From: Atherinomorus stipes
Taxonomy: Eukaryota; Chordata; Actinopteri; Atheriniformes; Atherinidae
Direction: 5' to 3'
Assembly: GCA_023101725.1 (NCBI GenBank)
Contig: JALJCO010008708.1
Location: 248,001 to 312,000 of the forward strand
Length of the DNA stretch: 64,000 nt
Part shown: piece after piece, positions 23,492 to 31,415 of the stretch
How the letters are laid out: every line of letters starts with the position of its first letter
Numbering within the stretch: position 1 is the stretch's first letter
Translations under genes and position numbers: made by a program
Notes under the pieces: generated by a model
What the model saw: only the letters and a program-made list of their open reading frames with translations
Database searches by the model: none
Told to the model about the DNA's origin: nothing

Positions 23492-24122
23492 ACACACACT
23501 CCAGAAAGTTTAACTTGATGCGTGAAATCGTTTGTTATTCGCCAGAATCAAGCGAGTAAACATCCATTTGTGCATTGAAATCTCGGCGTACGTGAATGAA
23601 GGTGTCCGGTGTGAACGCGGGCTAACGGGCTCTGGTTCTTCGCAGGTACGAGTCGGTTGTCATCGGCAACGGTCTGGCCAACCAGGTGTCCAACCCCGAC
23701 GTGGACGTGGACATCACCAAACCAGACACGGTGATCCGCGGCCAGATCGCCACGCTGAAGGAAATGACGGGCTGGCTGAAAGCGGCGCACAGCGGCCACG
23801 ACATCACCATCGACAGCGGTGAGGACGACCCCCCCCCTGTGTCCCCCCTCCCTCCCCGTCCCGCTGTCCTCGCCTAACCCTTGTCCCCGTTTCCTCTGTT
23901 GCAGATCCGGAAGGCAGCGGCGGCGAGGAGAGCGGCAGCGGCTGCGACTCTCCGTCCTGCAGCACGGATCAGGACATTTACTTCTCCACGCCTCCGAACC
24001 CGGGCAAACCCCGGGTGGACACGGTGCAGAAAAAGACATCGTCCGGGGCGGGCGTGCGGGCGAGCGTGGCGCTGGCGCTCGGCGGGTCGGTCCTGGCGCT
24101 GCTCGCCGCTCACGTCAGATAA
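10738..24122 (+). CDS. gpc6: glypican, GPC6/GPC4-type (3' seven coding exons)
   Basis: Cell-surface heparan-sulfate proteoglycan core protein that modulates Wnt, Hedgehog, FGF or BMP ligands. The exons are 10738-11135, 11471-11636, 15703-15833, 18947-19093, 21169-21293, 23646-23818 and 23905-24122. All junctions are GT-AG and keep one frame. The product shows the Cys-rich glypican fold ([16 protein letters not shown]), the strongly conserved [19 protein letters not shown] block, the [13 protein letters not shown] block, an SGSG glycosaminoglycan-attachment region in an acidic context, and a hydrophobic C-terminal tail expected to direct GPI anchoring. By eye it is closest to GPC6 (for example [10 protein letters not shown] and [11 protein letters not shown]), with GPC4 next. 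The signal peptide and first Cys-rich exon are missing, because the first visible exon begins mid-protein at FFRELL. The paralogue assignment is inference; a tree of vertebrate glypicans would settle it. Confidence 0.9.
11471..11636 (+). CDS. gpc6: glypican exon: cysteine-rich segment
   Basis: Continues in phase from the previous exon and ends with one base of an Asp codon. It contains [24 protein letters not shown] and [10 protein letters not shown]. These cysteines belong to the disulfide core of the family. Acceptor ccctccag, donor gtaag. Confidence 0.93.
11666..12821. mobile_element. hAT-like element, 1.16 kb, perfect duplication
   Basis: Ends TAGGGATGTAACGATAT and ATATCGTTACATCCCTA. Flanked exactly by GTTATTAC at 11658-11665 and 12822-12829. 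Within it, 12049-12205 looks like a nested fragment of another hAT family (gggggcaactccggtcctcg). No intact transposase. Confidence 0.92.
12865..13607. mobile_element. composite hAT-like MITE (copy 3)
   Basis: Ends TAGGACGCACGATATTGG and ATATCGTGCATACCTA. The inner part, 13017-13472 (TAGAGGTGGG...CCTACCCCTA), includes a tandem duplication of an ~110-bp palindromic segment (13200-13300 repeated at 13310-13420). Confidence 0.8.
13608..14105. repeat. A-rich low-complexity stretch in the glypican intron
   Basis: 13860-13981 is nearly pure A with C and G interruptions, on the scale of a degenerate AAAC/AAAAG tract. The rest is unremarkable. Confidence 0.6.
14110..14655. mobile_element. hAT-like element (GGGGCC...TTGACA family)
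   Basis: Starts caggggccacaactt and ends ggcgggctggttttggcc...tttgacaac, which matches 3215-3300. The AT-rich middle has no coding content. Confidence 0.55.
14660..15236. other. glypican intron, no feature
   Basis: Open frames on both strands are short and lack family similarity. Confidence 0.35.
15245..15666. mobile_element. hAT-like MITE with perfect 8-bp duplication
   Basis: Ends TAGGGCTGCACGATT and AATTGTGCAGCCCTA. Exact flanking duplication GTGGGAAC at 15237-15244 and 15667-15674. It ends only 36 bp before a glypican exon. Confidence 0.93.
15703..15833 (+). CDS. gpc6: glypican exon: [19 protein letters not shown] block
   Basis: Starts with the last two bases of the Asp codon split from 11636 and ends at QVSQK. 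The donor gtcggt is weaker than usual. It encodes the most conserved stretch of GPC4/6 glypicans. Confidence 0.93.
16000..16556. mobile_element. hAT-like MITE (family C, copy 1)
   Basis: Ends TAGGGGTGCACCGATTG and CAGTGCACCCCTA. Exact duplication ATCCAGAG at 15992-15999 and 16557-16564. A second copy lies inverted at 49301-49881. Confidence 0.94.
16632..18880. mobile_element. large foldback element
   Basis: The segment 16632-16740 (aagtgtccct...gtccagctcaaaactacc) recurs inverted at 18760-18880. The arms are about 120 bp. Between them lie a nested hAT MITE (16814-17212) and a small inner inverted repeat (18025-18170). No coding content recognised; outer limits approximate. Confidence 0.55.
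16814..17212. mobile_element. hAT-like MITE with perfect 8-bp duplication
   Basis: Ends TAGGGCTGGACAATTAATCG and ATAATCGTCCAGCCCTA, with exact GATGAACG at 16806-16813 and 17213-17220. Confidence 0.94.
18947..19093 (+). CDS. gpc6: glypican exon: VFQGCG to TNLDRL
   Basis: 49 codons in phase 0. It contains [10 protein letters not shown], a basic Arg/Ser-rich segment, and [21 protein letters not shown]. The region around FRPY corresponds to where furin-like processing occurs in several glypicans, but no clear RxxR site is seen here. Confidence 0.92.
19224..20608. mobile_element. hAT-like element with a second element inside
   Basis: Ends CAGGGGTCTGCAACCTG and GGTTGCAGACCCCTG, as at 30139-30535. 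It is split by the insertion 19567-20410. Confidence 0.8.
19567..20410. mobile_element. element with internal GTCAGAATTCTGAC repeats (copy 1)
   Basis: Ends ACGGAAGAGGATA and TAATCCTCTTCTGT. The flanks GGTTTTGT/AGTTTTGT agree at 7 of 8. The interior is a degenerate tandem of ~60-70 bp units built on the 14-bp palindrome GTCAGAATTCTGAC and poly-A/T runs. A 39-bp poly-C lies at 20109-20147. Confidence 0.8.
20609..21168. other. glypican intron, no feature
   Basis: No exon or repeat recognised. Confidence 0.35.
21169..21293 (+). CDS. gpc6: glypican exon: [12 protein letters not shown] segment
   Basis: 41 codons plus two bases. It encodes [19 protein letters not shown], then a Cys and [10 protein letters not shown], the usual second cysteine cluster. 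NGT is a possible N-glycosylation sequon. Donor gtaaga. Confidence 0.92.
21610..21807. mobile_element. free-standing near-palindromic MITE
   Basis: Ends TAGGGCTGGGAAAAATATCG and ATTTTTTCCAGCCCTA. Exact duplication TTTATTTA at 21602-21609 and 21808-21815. It is the same inner palindrome carried inside the composite MITEs, here inserted alone. Confidence 0.92.
21840..22320. other. glypican intron, no feature
   Basis: A 89-codon open frame on the minus strand (21876-22145) resembles no family I know and has no splice context. Confidence 0.3.
22329..22896. mobile_element. composite hAT-like MITE (copy 4), perfect duplication
   Basis: Ends TAGGGATGCACGATATTGG and ATATTGTGCATCCCTA. Exact duplication CTTAAGAC at 22321-22328 and 22897-22904. 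The inner part, 22491-22778, is the TAGGGGTGGG near-palindrome. Confidence 0.95.
22918..23415. mobile_element. dispersed repeat B, copy 2
   Basis: Near-identical to 8350-8895. Confidence 0.75.
23447..23491. repeat. 45-bp poly-C tract
   Basis: Uninterrupted C run followed by CACACACA. Length is unreliable in most sequencing chemistries. Confidence 0.9.
23646..23818 (+). CDS. gpc6: glypican exon: NGLANQ...[11 protein letters not shown]
   Basis: In phase on both sides. It encodes [20 protein letters not shown] and then [21 protein letters not shown], the last structured helix before the stalk. Confidence 0.92.
23905..24122 (+). CDS. gpc6: glypican last exon: HS-attachment stalk and GPI signal
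   Basis: 71 codons and a TAA stop. It starts with an acidic Gly/Ser stalk ([12 protein letters not shown]) holding likely glycosaminoglycan-attachment serines. A spacer, the small-residue run SSGAG (possible GPI omega region) and a hydrophobic Ala/Leu/Val tail ending AAHVR follow. Confidence 0.9.
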
Positions 24123-24990
24123 AAGCTGCAGGAAGAGTTCAGGAACAATCGAACGAAGGGGAAACTGTCAGACTTTAAAGACTGCCTTCAGGACCTCGGA
24201 CTGTCCGCTGTTTTGGGGGGAAGCTCTTCTTGATATTACAATAACTTCACTATTAACTATTTGTATGTTTTTAAGGACATCGGTGTACAGCAGTATGATT
24301 TTCTACCCCCCCAAAAATCCCCTTTTCCCCCCAGATAAACCGCTACTCTGACGGCTCGGTCGGAGCTTCCTCACGGTCACGCTTGCAGCGTTAAACTCCA
24401 CGTAACTGCTCCACTTCATCTCACAGCTCGTCTTCAGCGATTGCAATCGGAAGTGCCTGTTTTGTCTTCATATTTCTGAGGATCTTCTTTCCATTTCTGA
24501 CAAATCACACGACTGAATCGGAACATTTCATCGCGGCTCGTTTTGAACGTGCGCCGCGTTTTACGGAAAAGCACGAAAATCTCTCAGAAATACAGCGAGA
24601 AGTTGCAACACAGGTATTTTAGTTCGACCCAAAGATGGAGCGGCGCTTTAGGAGAGCCTCGGAACGCGCACGTACGCCGGCCATCACAGCTTCACTTTCA
24701 TATCTGCTAGCTTCATTTCCTCAGCCCGAGCGGCTCAGTGGTTCGGTCGCACCTCGCGCTCGTTCCCGCGACGATGCGGTGACGGTGGGACGTGCGGCTC
24801 CGCCGGGAGAAGGCGAAGCCGACGAGGCTCGGACGCCCTCGGCGGTGCCGGAAGCTCGGCTCAGACGATCCCACTCCATACGGTCTTACAGGAAAAATAA
24901 AGATGGCGACGCGCTTGTTGAGAGCATTTCATGTTATAACAGAGAAGAGGAACAAAAAGTGTTTTGATCAAGATAAATAAAGATTATTTT
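24123..24990 (+). other. gpc6: glypican 3'UTR (probable)
   Basis: Non-coding, moderately GC-rich sequence after the stop. The hexamer AATAAA at 24976-24981 is the likely poly(A) signal, with an earlier AATAAA near 24895. The end is inferred from the hexamer only. Confidence 0.5.
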
Positions 24991-24999
24991 AATACAGGG

Positions 25000-25723
25000 T
25001 TTTATGTTGGTGTAATTTTTAGCTATTTTTTGGTATGAAGATATATATTTGGTACTACAGCGGATTTACTGCTAGTTGTAGGTGGTGAAAGAGGACGCCG
25101 TGCACAGGAGAAGGGGGGGCACGTTTGGTCAGTGTGCACAGTTTTTATTTTGTTTTGTTTCCACATGCCCCCCATCCCACAATACACACACGTACCTCTG
25201 AAATGGCCTGTGTCAGCATAAACGGATCTACCCATCCTCACGTTTGCAGAATTTCATCTTGTTGAAGTTTGTCACGAAATCTTTGGTACATTATTCGCAT
25301 CTTTTAGTGGTTTAAAAAGAGAAAAAGAATGTAGATGACGTGTCTGTACGGATTCCCGGAAGCACGGTGAGATAATCAGATAATCAGGTCTGTGAGTGAC
25401 GTTACCCGATCGTTTCAGCTCCAAAGTGAAGCTGCCTCTCGTAGCTTTTGTACAGTAACTTATCTCTGTATTTTAATGTCTTTAAAAAAAAAAAAAAAAA
25501 AGGGCTTTTAGAATTGACCGGTTACCCCCAAACATCAGTGTGTTCAGATATTTAGTAAAAAAATTCTCATTTCTCATAATAATTTATTACATAAATCAAA
25601 TTTTTAGGTTTTGAAAATTGACAAAGTTGATTTCTCTGGTCTGAAACTGTAAATGCAACACGAACCTTTGGCTTTGGGCTGTGAAACTGTCAGGTCGACG
25701 GTGATTTTGCACATTTTCTTCAG
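25000..25723. other. intergenic, no feature
   Basis: AT-rich with a poly-A run at about 25483-25501. No supported gene. Confidence 0.4.
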
Positions 25724-25838
25724 GTTTTGATCCGTTCCAACTCGTCTTTGAGAATCTGAAGGATTTGATGAAACATCTGCGCAGCCCGTACGAAGTACCG
25801 CAGCCCATCAGCCGCTCCGTTTGGCATTATTTCTGCAG
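25724..25838 (+). other. candidate unassigned exon
   Basis: A 115-bp segment fully open in one frame, bounded by a pyrimidine-rich acceptor (acattttcttcag) and a donor (CAG/gtgacc). The frame reads FDPFQLVFENLKDLMKHLRS and continues protein-like. I do not recognise the family. Possible downstream sequence at 25990-26124 and AATAAA at 26329-26334 could complete a small transcript. Confidence 0.3.
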
Positions 25839-26446
25839 GTGACCAGTTCCCATTTCATTTCCACCAGGGCTTGTTTGTGTTTGTGTCGTGTTGGAAGAGT
25901 TGTGCCAAGTGCGGAAGAAAGGCGACTTTCTGAGAGTCGGAGCGGACGTTTCGGGTGACGACGGTGAATGTCTGTGCTTGCAGGCCAGGGTAGCAGCATT
26001 TTCCGGCTGGCAGGAGACGGTCCGGCTGCCGGGTGCTCCGCATCTCAAAAGTCCAGTCGGGACGGGTGTCGAAACCTTTCCGTCTGCCTTTGGCCCTCAA
26101 GAACAGAGAGGACTCGCTCTCTGAGGAGAGAGCGAGCGGCTGAAAAGAACGGAGGAAAAAAAAGTGTAAATAAAGAGCAGCCATTTTTAGATGTCTCTAA
26201 AAGAGGCCTTAACAGTACACCAGATTTTTACTTGTCAGAGTATCTCCTAAATGTTATGGAAAAACAAGATGAGATAGATGTTAAATTGTAAGAGAAATTG
26301 TATATTAAACATTTCTTAGTCTTGTTGAAATAAAGACTGCCAATATTTATGAGTGAGTTGTTTTCTTTCTATCAGTTCATCAGATTTAGAGCAAAAGATA
26401 TCCACGATATTACCAAAAGTATCTGCTCCCCCATCCACAGGTGTTC

Positions 26447-27534
26447 TAGGGCTGTGCGATATACCGATATATCGCGATATATTTACGTAAGACAGATATA
26501 TTTACACCATTATACCTTGACTGACTGCAAAGGGGTCATCTGATTATTTATTAAGGGTGGGAAAAAATATCAATACACTGAAATATCGCAATATTTTCAT
26601 ATGCCAATACCATATCTATATTTAAAAACGCGGTATAGATCTGTTTTATTAATGAAATTTAGCAGGATATCGTTTTGTTACAGAATCTCATGAGATGTCA
26701 CGAAATAGCGCAGGATTTTGTAACAATGATGAAATCTTGCAGTATTTCATATAAACATTGCAATATTTTAGTGTATCCATAGTTTTCCCACGATATTATC
26801 TAAAGACTTTTTCAAAGAAATCATAAAAACCAGAAACTATCTTTAATTGCTTTGATCTAACAAACATTTCTAACCAGTGTTTTTTGTCGGTTCCATCACT
26901 GCAGTGGAGCGATACCTTTTAAAAGGAATACGGGGGAAGGAAAATTTAACCTGGGAGAAGAATTAGAAAAGGGAAAACAAAATAAAAAAAGAAAGGGAAG
27001 GGAGAGGGGGGAAGGGGAAAAAAAAAAAGATGGCGGGGGGAAAGGGAAAAGGAATAGATAAGAGTAAGAAAAAAAAAAAAAAAAGAAAACCCGGGAAGGG
27101 GAGAGGAGGAGAAGAAAAAGAGATGGAAAGAAAGAAAGTAGGAAAAAAAAAAAAAAAAAAATGAAAAATAAAAGAAAAAAAGAAAAGAAAAAGAAGGAAA
27201 AGGAAAAGAAAAGAAAAGAAAAAAAAGAGAGGGGGGGGAGAGAAAGAAAAAGAAACTAACAAACAAGAAGCAGGGAAGAGAAGGGAAGGATAAAAGAAAA
27301 GTAGCAAAAAAGGAAAGGAGAAGGGGAGAAAAACGAAGAAATAATAAAAAAAAAAAAAAAAAAATAAAAAAATACAAAAAAAGAGGGCGGGAAGGGAAGA
27401 AGGAAGCGAGCGATAAACACTTTTCAATACGAAAAAACAGCTGTTTGATATGAATCAGGGTAAAAATACCAGGATATATCTTGTCATCTAAAATAAATAT
27501 ATCGTGATATATTTGGTTCATATCGTCTGGTGTT
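26447..27534. mobile_element. nested hAT-like element (copy 2 of 5778-6986)
   Basis: Starts TAGGGCTGTGCGATATA. The interior matches 5778-6986, including the same near-palindromic MITE inserted at the same point after ctgattattta (26550-26795). A purine tract (26925-27420) splits the right half. The right terminus is eroded. Confidence 0.75.
26925..27420 (+). repeat. 500-bp polypurine tract
   Basis: Almost only A and G on the + strand. The mirror strand therefore shows long Phe/Ser/Leu/Pro open frames that are not genes. Confidence 0.9.
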
Positions 27535-28021
27535 GCATCACTTCCATGTCCACAGGTGTTTAAATGAAGCAGACTGTTTCTACAGACGTGTGAAAGAAAG
27601 TGTCGCTCTCAGGAATCAGTGGATTCCAGCGTGGAACTGTGATAGGATGCCACCTGTGCAACAATCCAGTGAGATTTCCTCACTCCTAAATGTTCCACAA
27701 TCAGCTGTCAGCTGAAAAACGGGAGTGTTTGGGAACGACAGCAACTCGTAAACTGTCGGAGCGTGTCAGCTGATGCTGAAGCTCATCGTAGGAAGAGGTG
27801 GGCAACTTTCTGCAGAGTCAGTCGCTACAGACCTCCAAACTTCAGATCAGCTCAAGAACAGTGACAGAGAGCGTCATGGAATGGGTTTCCATGGCGACCA
27901 GCTGCATCCATCACCAAGTGCGATGCAAAGCGTGGATGCAGCGGTGGAAAGCAGCCGCCACTGGACTCTAGAGCAGTGGAGGCGTTCTCTGGAGGACCAA
28001 TCACGCTTCTCCATCTGGTCA
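27535..28021 (+). pseudogene. Tc1-like transposase remnant (5' part)
   Basis: Scattered matches on the + strand, including the His-Trp-Thr-Leu-Glu-Gln-Trp motif near 27958 (HWTLEQWRRSL) and SRFSIW, typical of Tc1/mariner catalytic domains. Several frames are needed. It stops abruptly at the hAT end at 28022. Confidence 0.75.
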
Positions 28022-28075
28022 GTGGCGGAGCCAGAAATTTTTCACTGGAGGGGCCAAAAGTAGATACCTAAGAGT
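28022..28075. mobile_element. hAT terminal sequence (CAGTGGCGGAGCCAGAA)
   Basis: CAGTGGCGGAGCCAGAAAT followed by tcactggaggggcca is a common hAT terminus in animals. The partner end is not found with certainty. Confidence 0.55.
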
Positions 28076-28680
28076 ACATCATGTTTTTTTGTTTTTTATA
28101 TATATGTATGTATATTAGATGTAACGATTACCGGTTAAATGATTAACCGTGATAAAATTCCCAATGATTAGAAATATGATGGGACTCCTAAACTAAAATG
28201 TTTTAAACACTTTGTGGCCATCAGGTGTTCAGTCGCGTTCAACTTCTGCACTGTTGATATTTTAGCTCACTGTTCATCAGCAAGGTGCTTTAATTCTTCT
28301 GGTACAGTTTTGTTTGATGTTTTTTTTATTATTCTTTTCAACCACAAATAAAAAATGTACTAAATTATAGTTTTGTACATCTTTATTATTACTTTTTATT
28401 ATTGTTATTTCAATCACTATTGTGAATTTAACCTTTTCTTTCCTGGGAGGGTGAATAAATCTGTGGACTCGGAGCAAGTCGATATAAACGACTCATTTAA
28501 GGGAATAGAAACAGTTGTTTTTATTTAAGTGATTAGATACGAATAGAAACAGTTTTGTTTGCATGCTGCACCTCTAAATGAGTCTGGACAAGCAGAGTTT
28601 TTCCCTCGACTTGATTTATCTGCAATACTGCCAACAATAAATAATAAATGCAGGAGCATGAAGGTAAGCTCGGTCTGTTG
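28076..28680. other. AT-rich transposon debris
   Basis: Includes a fragment near 28115 (tagatgtaacgattaccgg) resembling the TAGGGATGTAACGATA family. No gene. Confidence 0.35.
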
Positions 28681-28689
28681 CAGTGAGTT

Positions 28690-30125
28690 TCACTGAACTG
28701 CATCTGTCAAAAACGTACGAACTAAAATACAATCATCGACCACTTTATGAGGTCGTCCTCCTAAAACCGGGTTGGACCTCTTTTTCTCCCCCAGAGCTGC
28801 TTTAATTCCTGGTGTCATAAATCCAACAAGGTCCTGGAAACATTCCTCAGAGATTTTCTCCATATTGACATGATGACACAATGGCGCCCCCAACGGGTGG
28901 CCACCCCAGCAGAAATTATATATATATATATATTTTTTTTTTTTCATTTATACCAACATTTTATGTACTATTAACACAGCACAGCTTTGCTTCTATTTGA
29001 ATGTAAAATCTATATAAGCTAACAGAAATAAAAATCTTACACCAGACCTGCAGTTATCTGCCATCGCTCTTTTGCCGTAGTCCCCCCCAGGTCTGTCACT
29101 CCTAATTAACTCGGCCCTTCTTATGCAAATTCATATTACCCCAGTTTAGTTTGTTCACATTACGATTGAGGGCAACTGAGGCGTCTTCAGCCATCGTGTT
29201 CAGTGTGAGTGAGGTCGTCATATGAGTTGTGTGAAGTCATTTGTTTGTGACACACACACATTGAACTGCTTATTACAAGCAAAAAAAATAAAATCTTGGC
29301 CACTACCTAAATAAAAAAAAAAAAGAAATCTTTCTTTTTTTTTTTTTTGGCTTGTATGAGCAAAAAAAAAAAAAAAAAAATTCTGCCAATGGAACAAGTG
29401 AAATTTTCTTGATAAGATTTCTTGAAATAAGATGCTAGAGGAAATTGATTTTGTCTTATTTTGAGTGTGATGAGATATTTTGACTAGAAATTGGAAAAAT
29501 ATACTTGGTAAGATGTGAGTTTTTGCAGCGTATTGTATTGGTGAAATCAAGGAGTTTTCTGCAGATAATGCCTCATACATATATAGAGGCCCATTCAACC
29601 TGCACCCTTCACGTCCATAATGCGGATCTACAACTAATCTGAATACAGCAGCATCCAAAGGAGTCACAGTGATGCAGAAATGTTACTTGTGAGTAGATGC
29701 ACATATAAATTGCTACGAAATAAGGTTCAGGTTGAAAGAAATGAAAGTTATTCTGTAATAACGCTTGGGCACCCTGATATTTTTCTGGCCACCCCTAAAA
29801 AAAAAAAGGATCTGCAGGCGCCCCTGTGATGGCATCACACGGTTGCTGCAGATTTATCGGGTGCACATCCATGATGAGAACCTCCCGTTCCACCACATCT
29901 TTAAGATGTGGATGACATCTGGTGCCTGTTGGAGACCGTTGGAGCCCAGTGGACTGATGGTCATGGTGGGGAAGATGTGAGCTTTGTGCCGGTGCATCAT
30001 CCTGCTGGAAGCAGAAGATGCTCCACTGTGGTCATAAAGGGATGGACATGGTCAGCAACAATACTCAGGAAGGTTGTGGTAAAGGAGGGCTGAATATCAC
30101 TGGACAACCCTGCAAGATTTACTTA
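28690..30125 (-). pseudogene. Tc1-like transposase C-terminal part, split by insertion
   Basis: The minus strand reads EKISEECFQDLV just left of 28878 (Tc1 C-terminus), and the sequence resumes after 29826 with the preceding part of the same coding region (ending in a VEHLLLPAG-like stretch). The 28879-29826 element lies between them. Multiple frameshifts. Confidence 0.7.
28879..29826. mobile_element. hAT-like insertion inside the Tc1 remnant
   Basis: Ends CAATGGCGCCCC and GGCGCCCCTG. Flanks TGATGACA and TGATGGCA agree at 7 of 8. Includes the short repeat at 29420-29530 that recurs inverted at 51990-52080. Confidence 0.75.
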
Positions 30126-30138
30126 CTGGTTCCCATAG

Positions 30139-30535
30139 CAGGGGTCTGCAACCTGCGGCTCCCAGGGACTTGGACTAAAAATAATTGTGAATTTCCACAA
30201 CATAATGACAATAAAAGTACCAAGGCAATTACATATTTTCTTTAAATCTGTTTCTTTGGTTATTATCTTGGAAATTAGGGCTTTTTTCCACATAATTTAC
30301 CACGAATACCAACATTTTTATTTAATAGAAGACAAGGTGTCCTCTTATTGCAATTCTTTTTAAAATTTCAAAACCTAAAAGTAAAAGTGAAACTGAATCC
30401 TTTAAAAGGACAGCGAATTTTCTATAGTATTTATCAAAAATGATCATTTGACTCTTTTTTTTTTAAGGCCATGAAACATCTGCGGCTCTAAACTTTTATT
30501 TAGCTGGCTGTGAAGAAGAATGGCTCAGACCCCTG
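30139..30535. mobile_element. hAT-like MITE (CAGGGGTCTGCAACCTG family)
   Basis: Ends CAGGGGTCTGCAACCTGCGG and CAGACCCCTG, as in 19224-20608, without the inner insertion. Confidence 0.75.
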
Positions 30536-30574
30536 CCATGTAGCCTCCAATAATTTGGTTTTGTTCCTAAAGAG

Positions 30575-30660
30575 TCATTTCATTTCATTTATTTCATTTA
30601 TATAGCACATATTTCTACATCCAGCTGGATGCCCAAAGTGCTTTACAGAGCAGGACATCA
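30575..30660. mobile_element. short dispersed-repeat fragment
   Basis: tttatatagcacatatt ... caaagtgctttacagag, same signature as 8928-9030. Confidence 0.5.
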
Positions 30661-30839
30661 AAAAAAAAAGTCATTTTTTTCTTTTTGTTTGGTCTAAAAA
30701 ACTGATGTGGCTTCAGTCCTAATTCCCGCCACATAAGTGAATAAATACATTTCCATGGGAACTGCAATAATTTCCCCATATATCTTATATTTTTTCTTTT
30801 TCACAATTTTTGTTGAATATTCCATAAAATGTATTCTCT

Positions 30840-31300
30840 GGTTTGGGCATTCTGGATAAATGTGCCCAGGTTTCCCTTGTCTGGAGTATAAAGGTTAATC
30901 ACTTTATTTTAAAGTGTCTTAACCAGGGATTAAATTATGAAACGATCTGCATCTCCACATCACAGGCCTCCTCTCTGCCTCTTCTTAAATCTCATCTTAG
31001 AAAAAACCTTTTCTCCTTGGCTTTTGATGCCACGGAAGTTGATGAATGTTTTTTCACTTTGTCTGATTTTTGTTGGATCATTTTTATATTATTTTTATTG
31101 TTATCTAACTCTAGCCATTTAATGTATTTTAATTTATTCCTTATTAAGACTGATTCTGACTGAAAACACTCTCTTACACTATCTATGTATTTTAAACACA
31201 AAACAAAGTCAACAACAATAAATGTAAAATAACAGGACCATATCATTTTAATCATTTATGATTAAAAAATTAGGACTTAAAGTCCCTTAAAATTGTTTTT
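30840..31300. other. region upstream of BRD8, no gene
   Basis: Contains cctctgcctcttcttaaatctc-like sequence typical of repeat 3' ends, but no supported exon. Confidence 0.35.
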
Positions 31301-31309
31301 TTTCCTTCT

Positions 31310-31396
31310 ATTTTCCGCTGTGTCGGAACTGTTTGCAGTGTGCATCACTAAAACCGGTCCGGCGGAACTTAAAATCCAAGCTTCACCACAAAAACA
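31310..31396 (+). promoter_or_regulatory. brd8: BRD8 5'UTR / core promoter region
   Basis: A short GC-richer stretch just upstream of the start codon (ccggtccggcgg at about 31355). No TATA box is seen. The transcription start is not determinable from sequence alone. Confidence 0.35.
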
Positions 31397-31415
31397 ATGG
31401 CGAGTGGTGTCGGCA
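31397..31415 (+). CDS. brd8: BRD8 exon 1 (start codon)
   Basis: ATG at 31397 in the context aacaATGG, encoding MASGVG plus one base of Lys. Donor gtgagt. Known BRD8 proteins start almost identically. Confidence 0.88.

Noticed and set aside
23200..23559. Open frame with a Pro run and its Gly-run mirror
   Set aside because: Generated by the 45-bp poly-C tract and dispersed repeat B.
24635..24967. 110-codon open frame in the glypican 3'UTR
   Set aside because: Arg/Ser/Ala-rich product of a GC-rich stretch, downstream of the stop codon, no known homologue.
26946..27521. Minus-strand open frames with long Phe/Leu runs, looking like membrane proteins
   Set aside because: Mirror strand of a polypurine tract.
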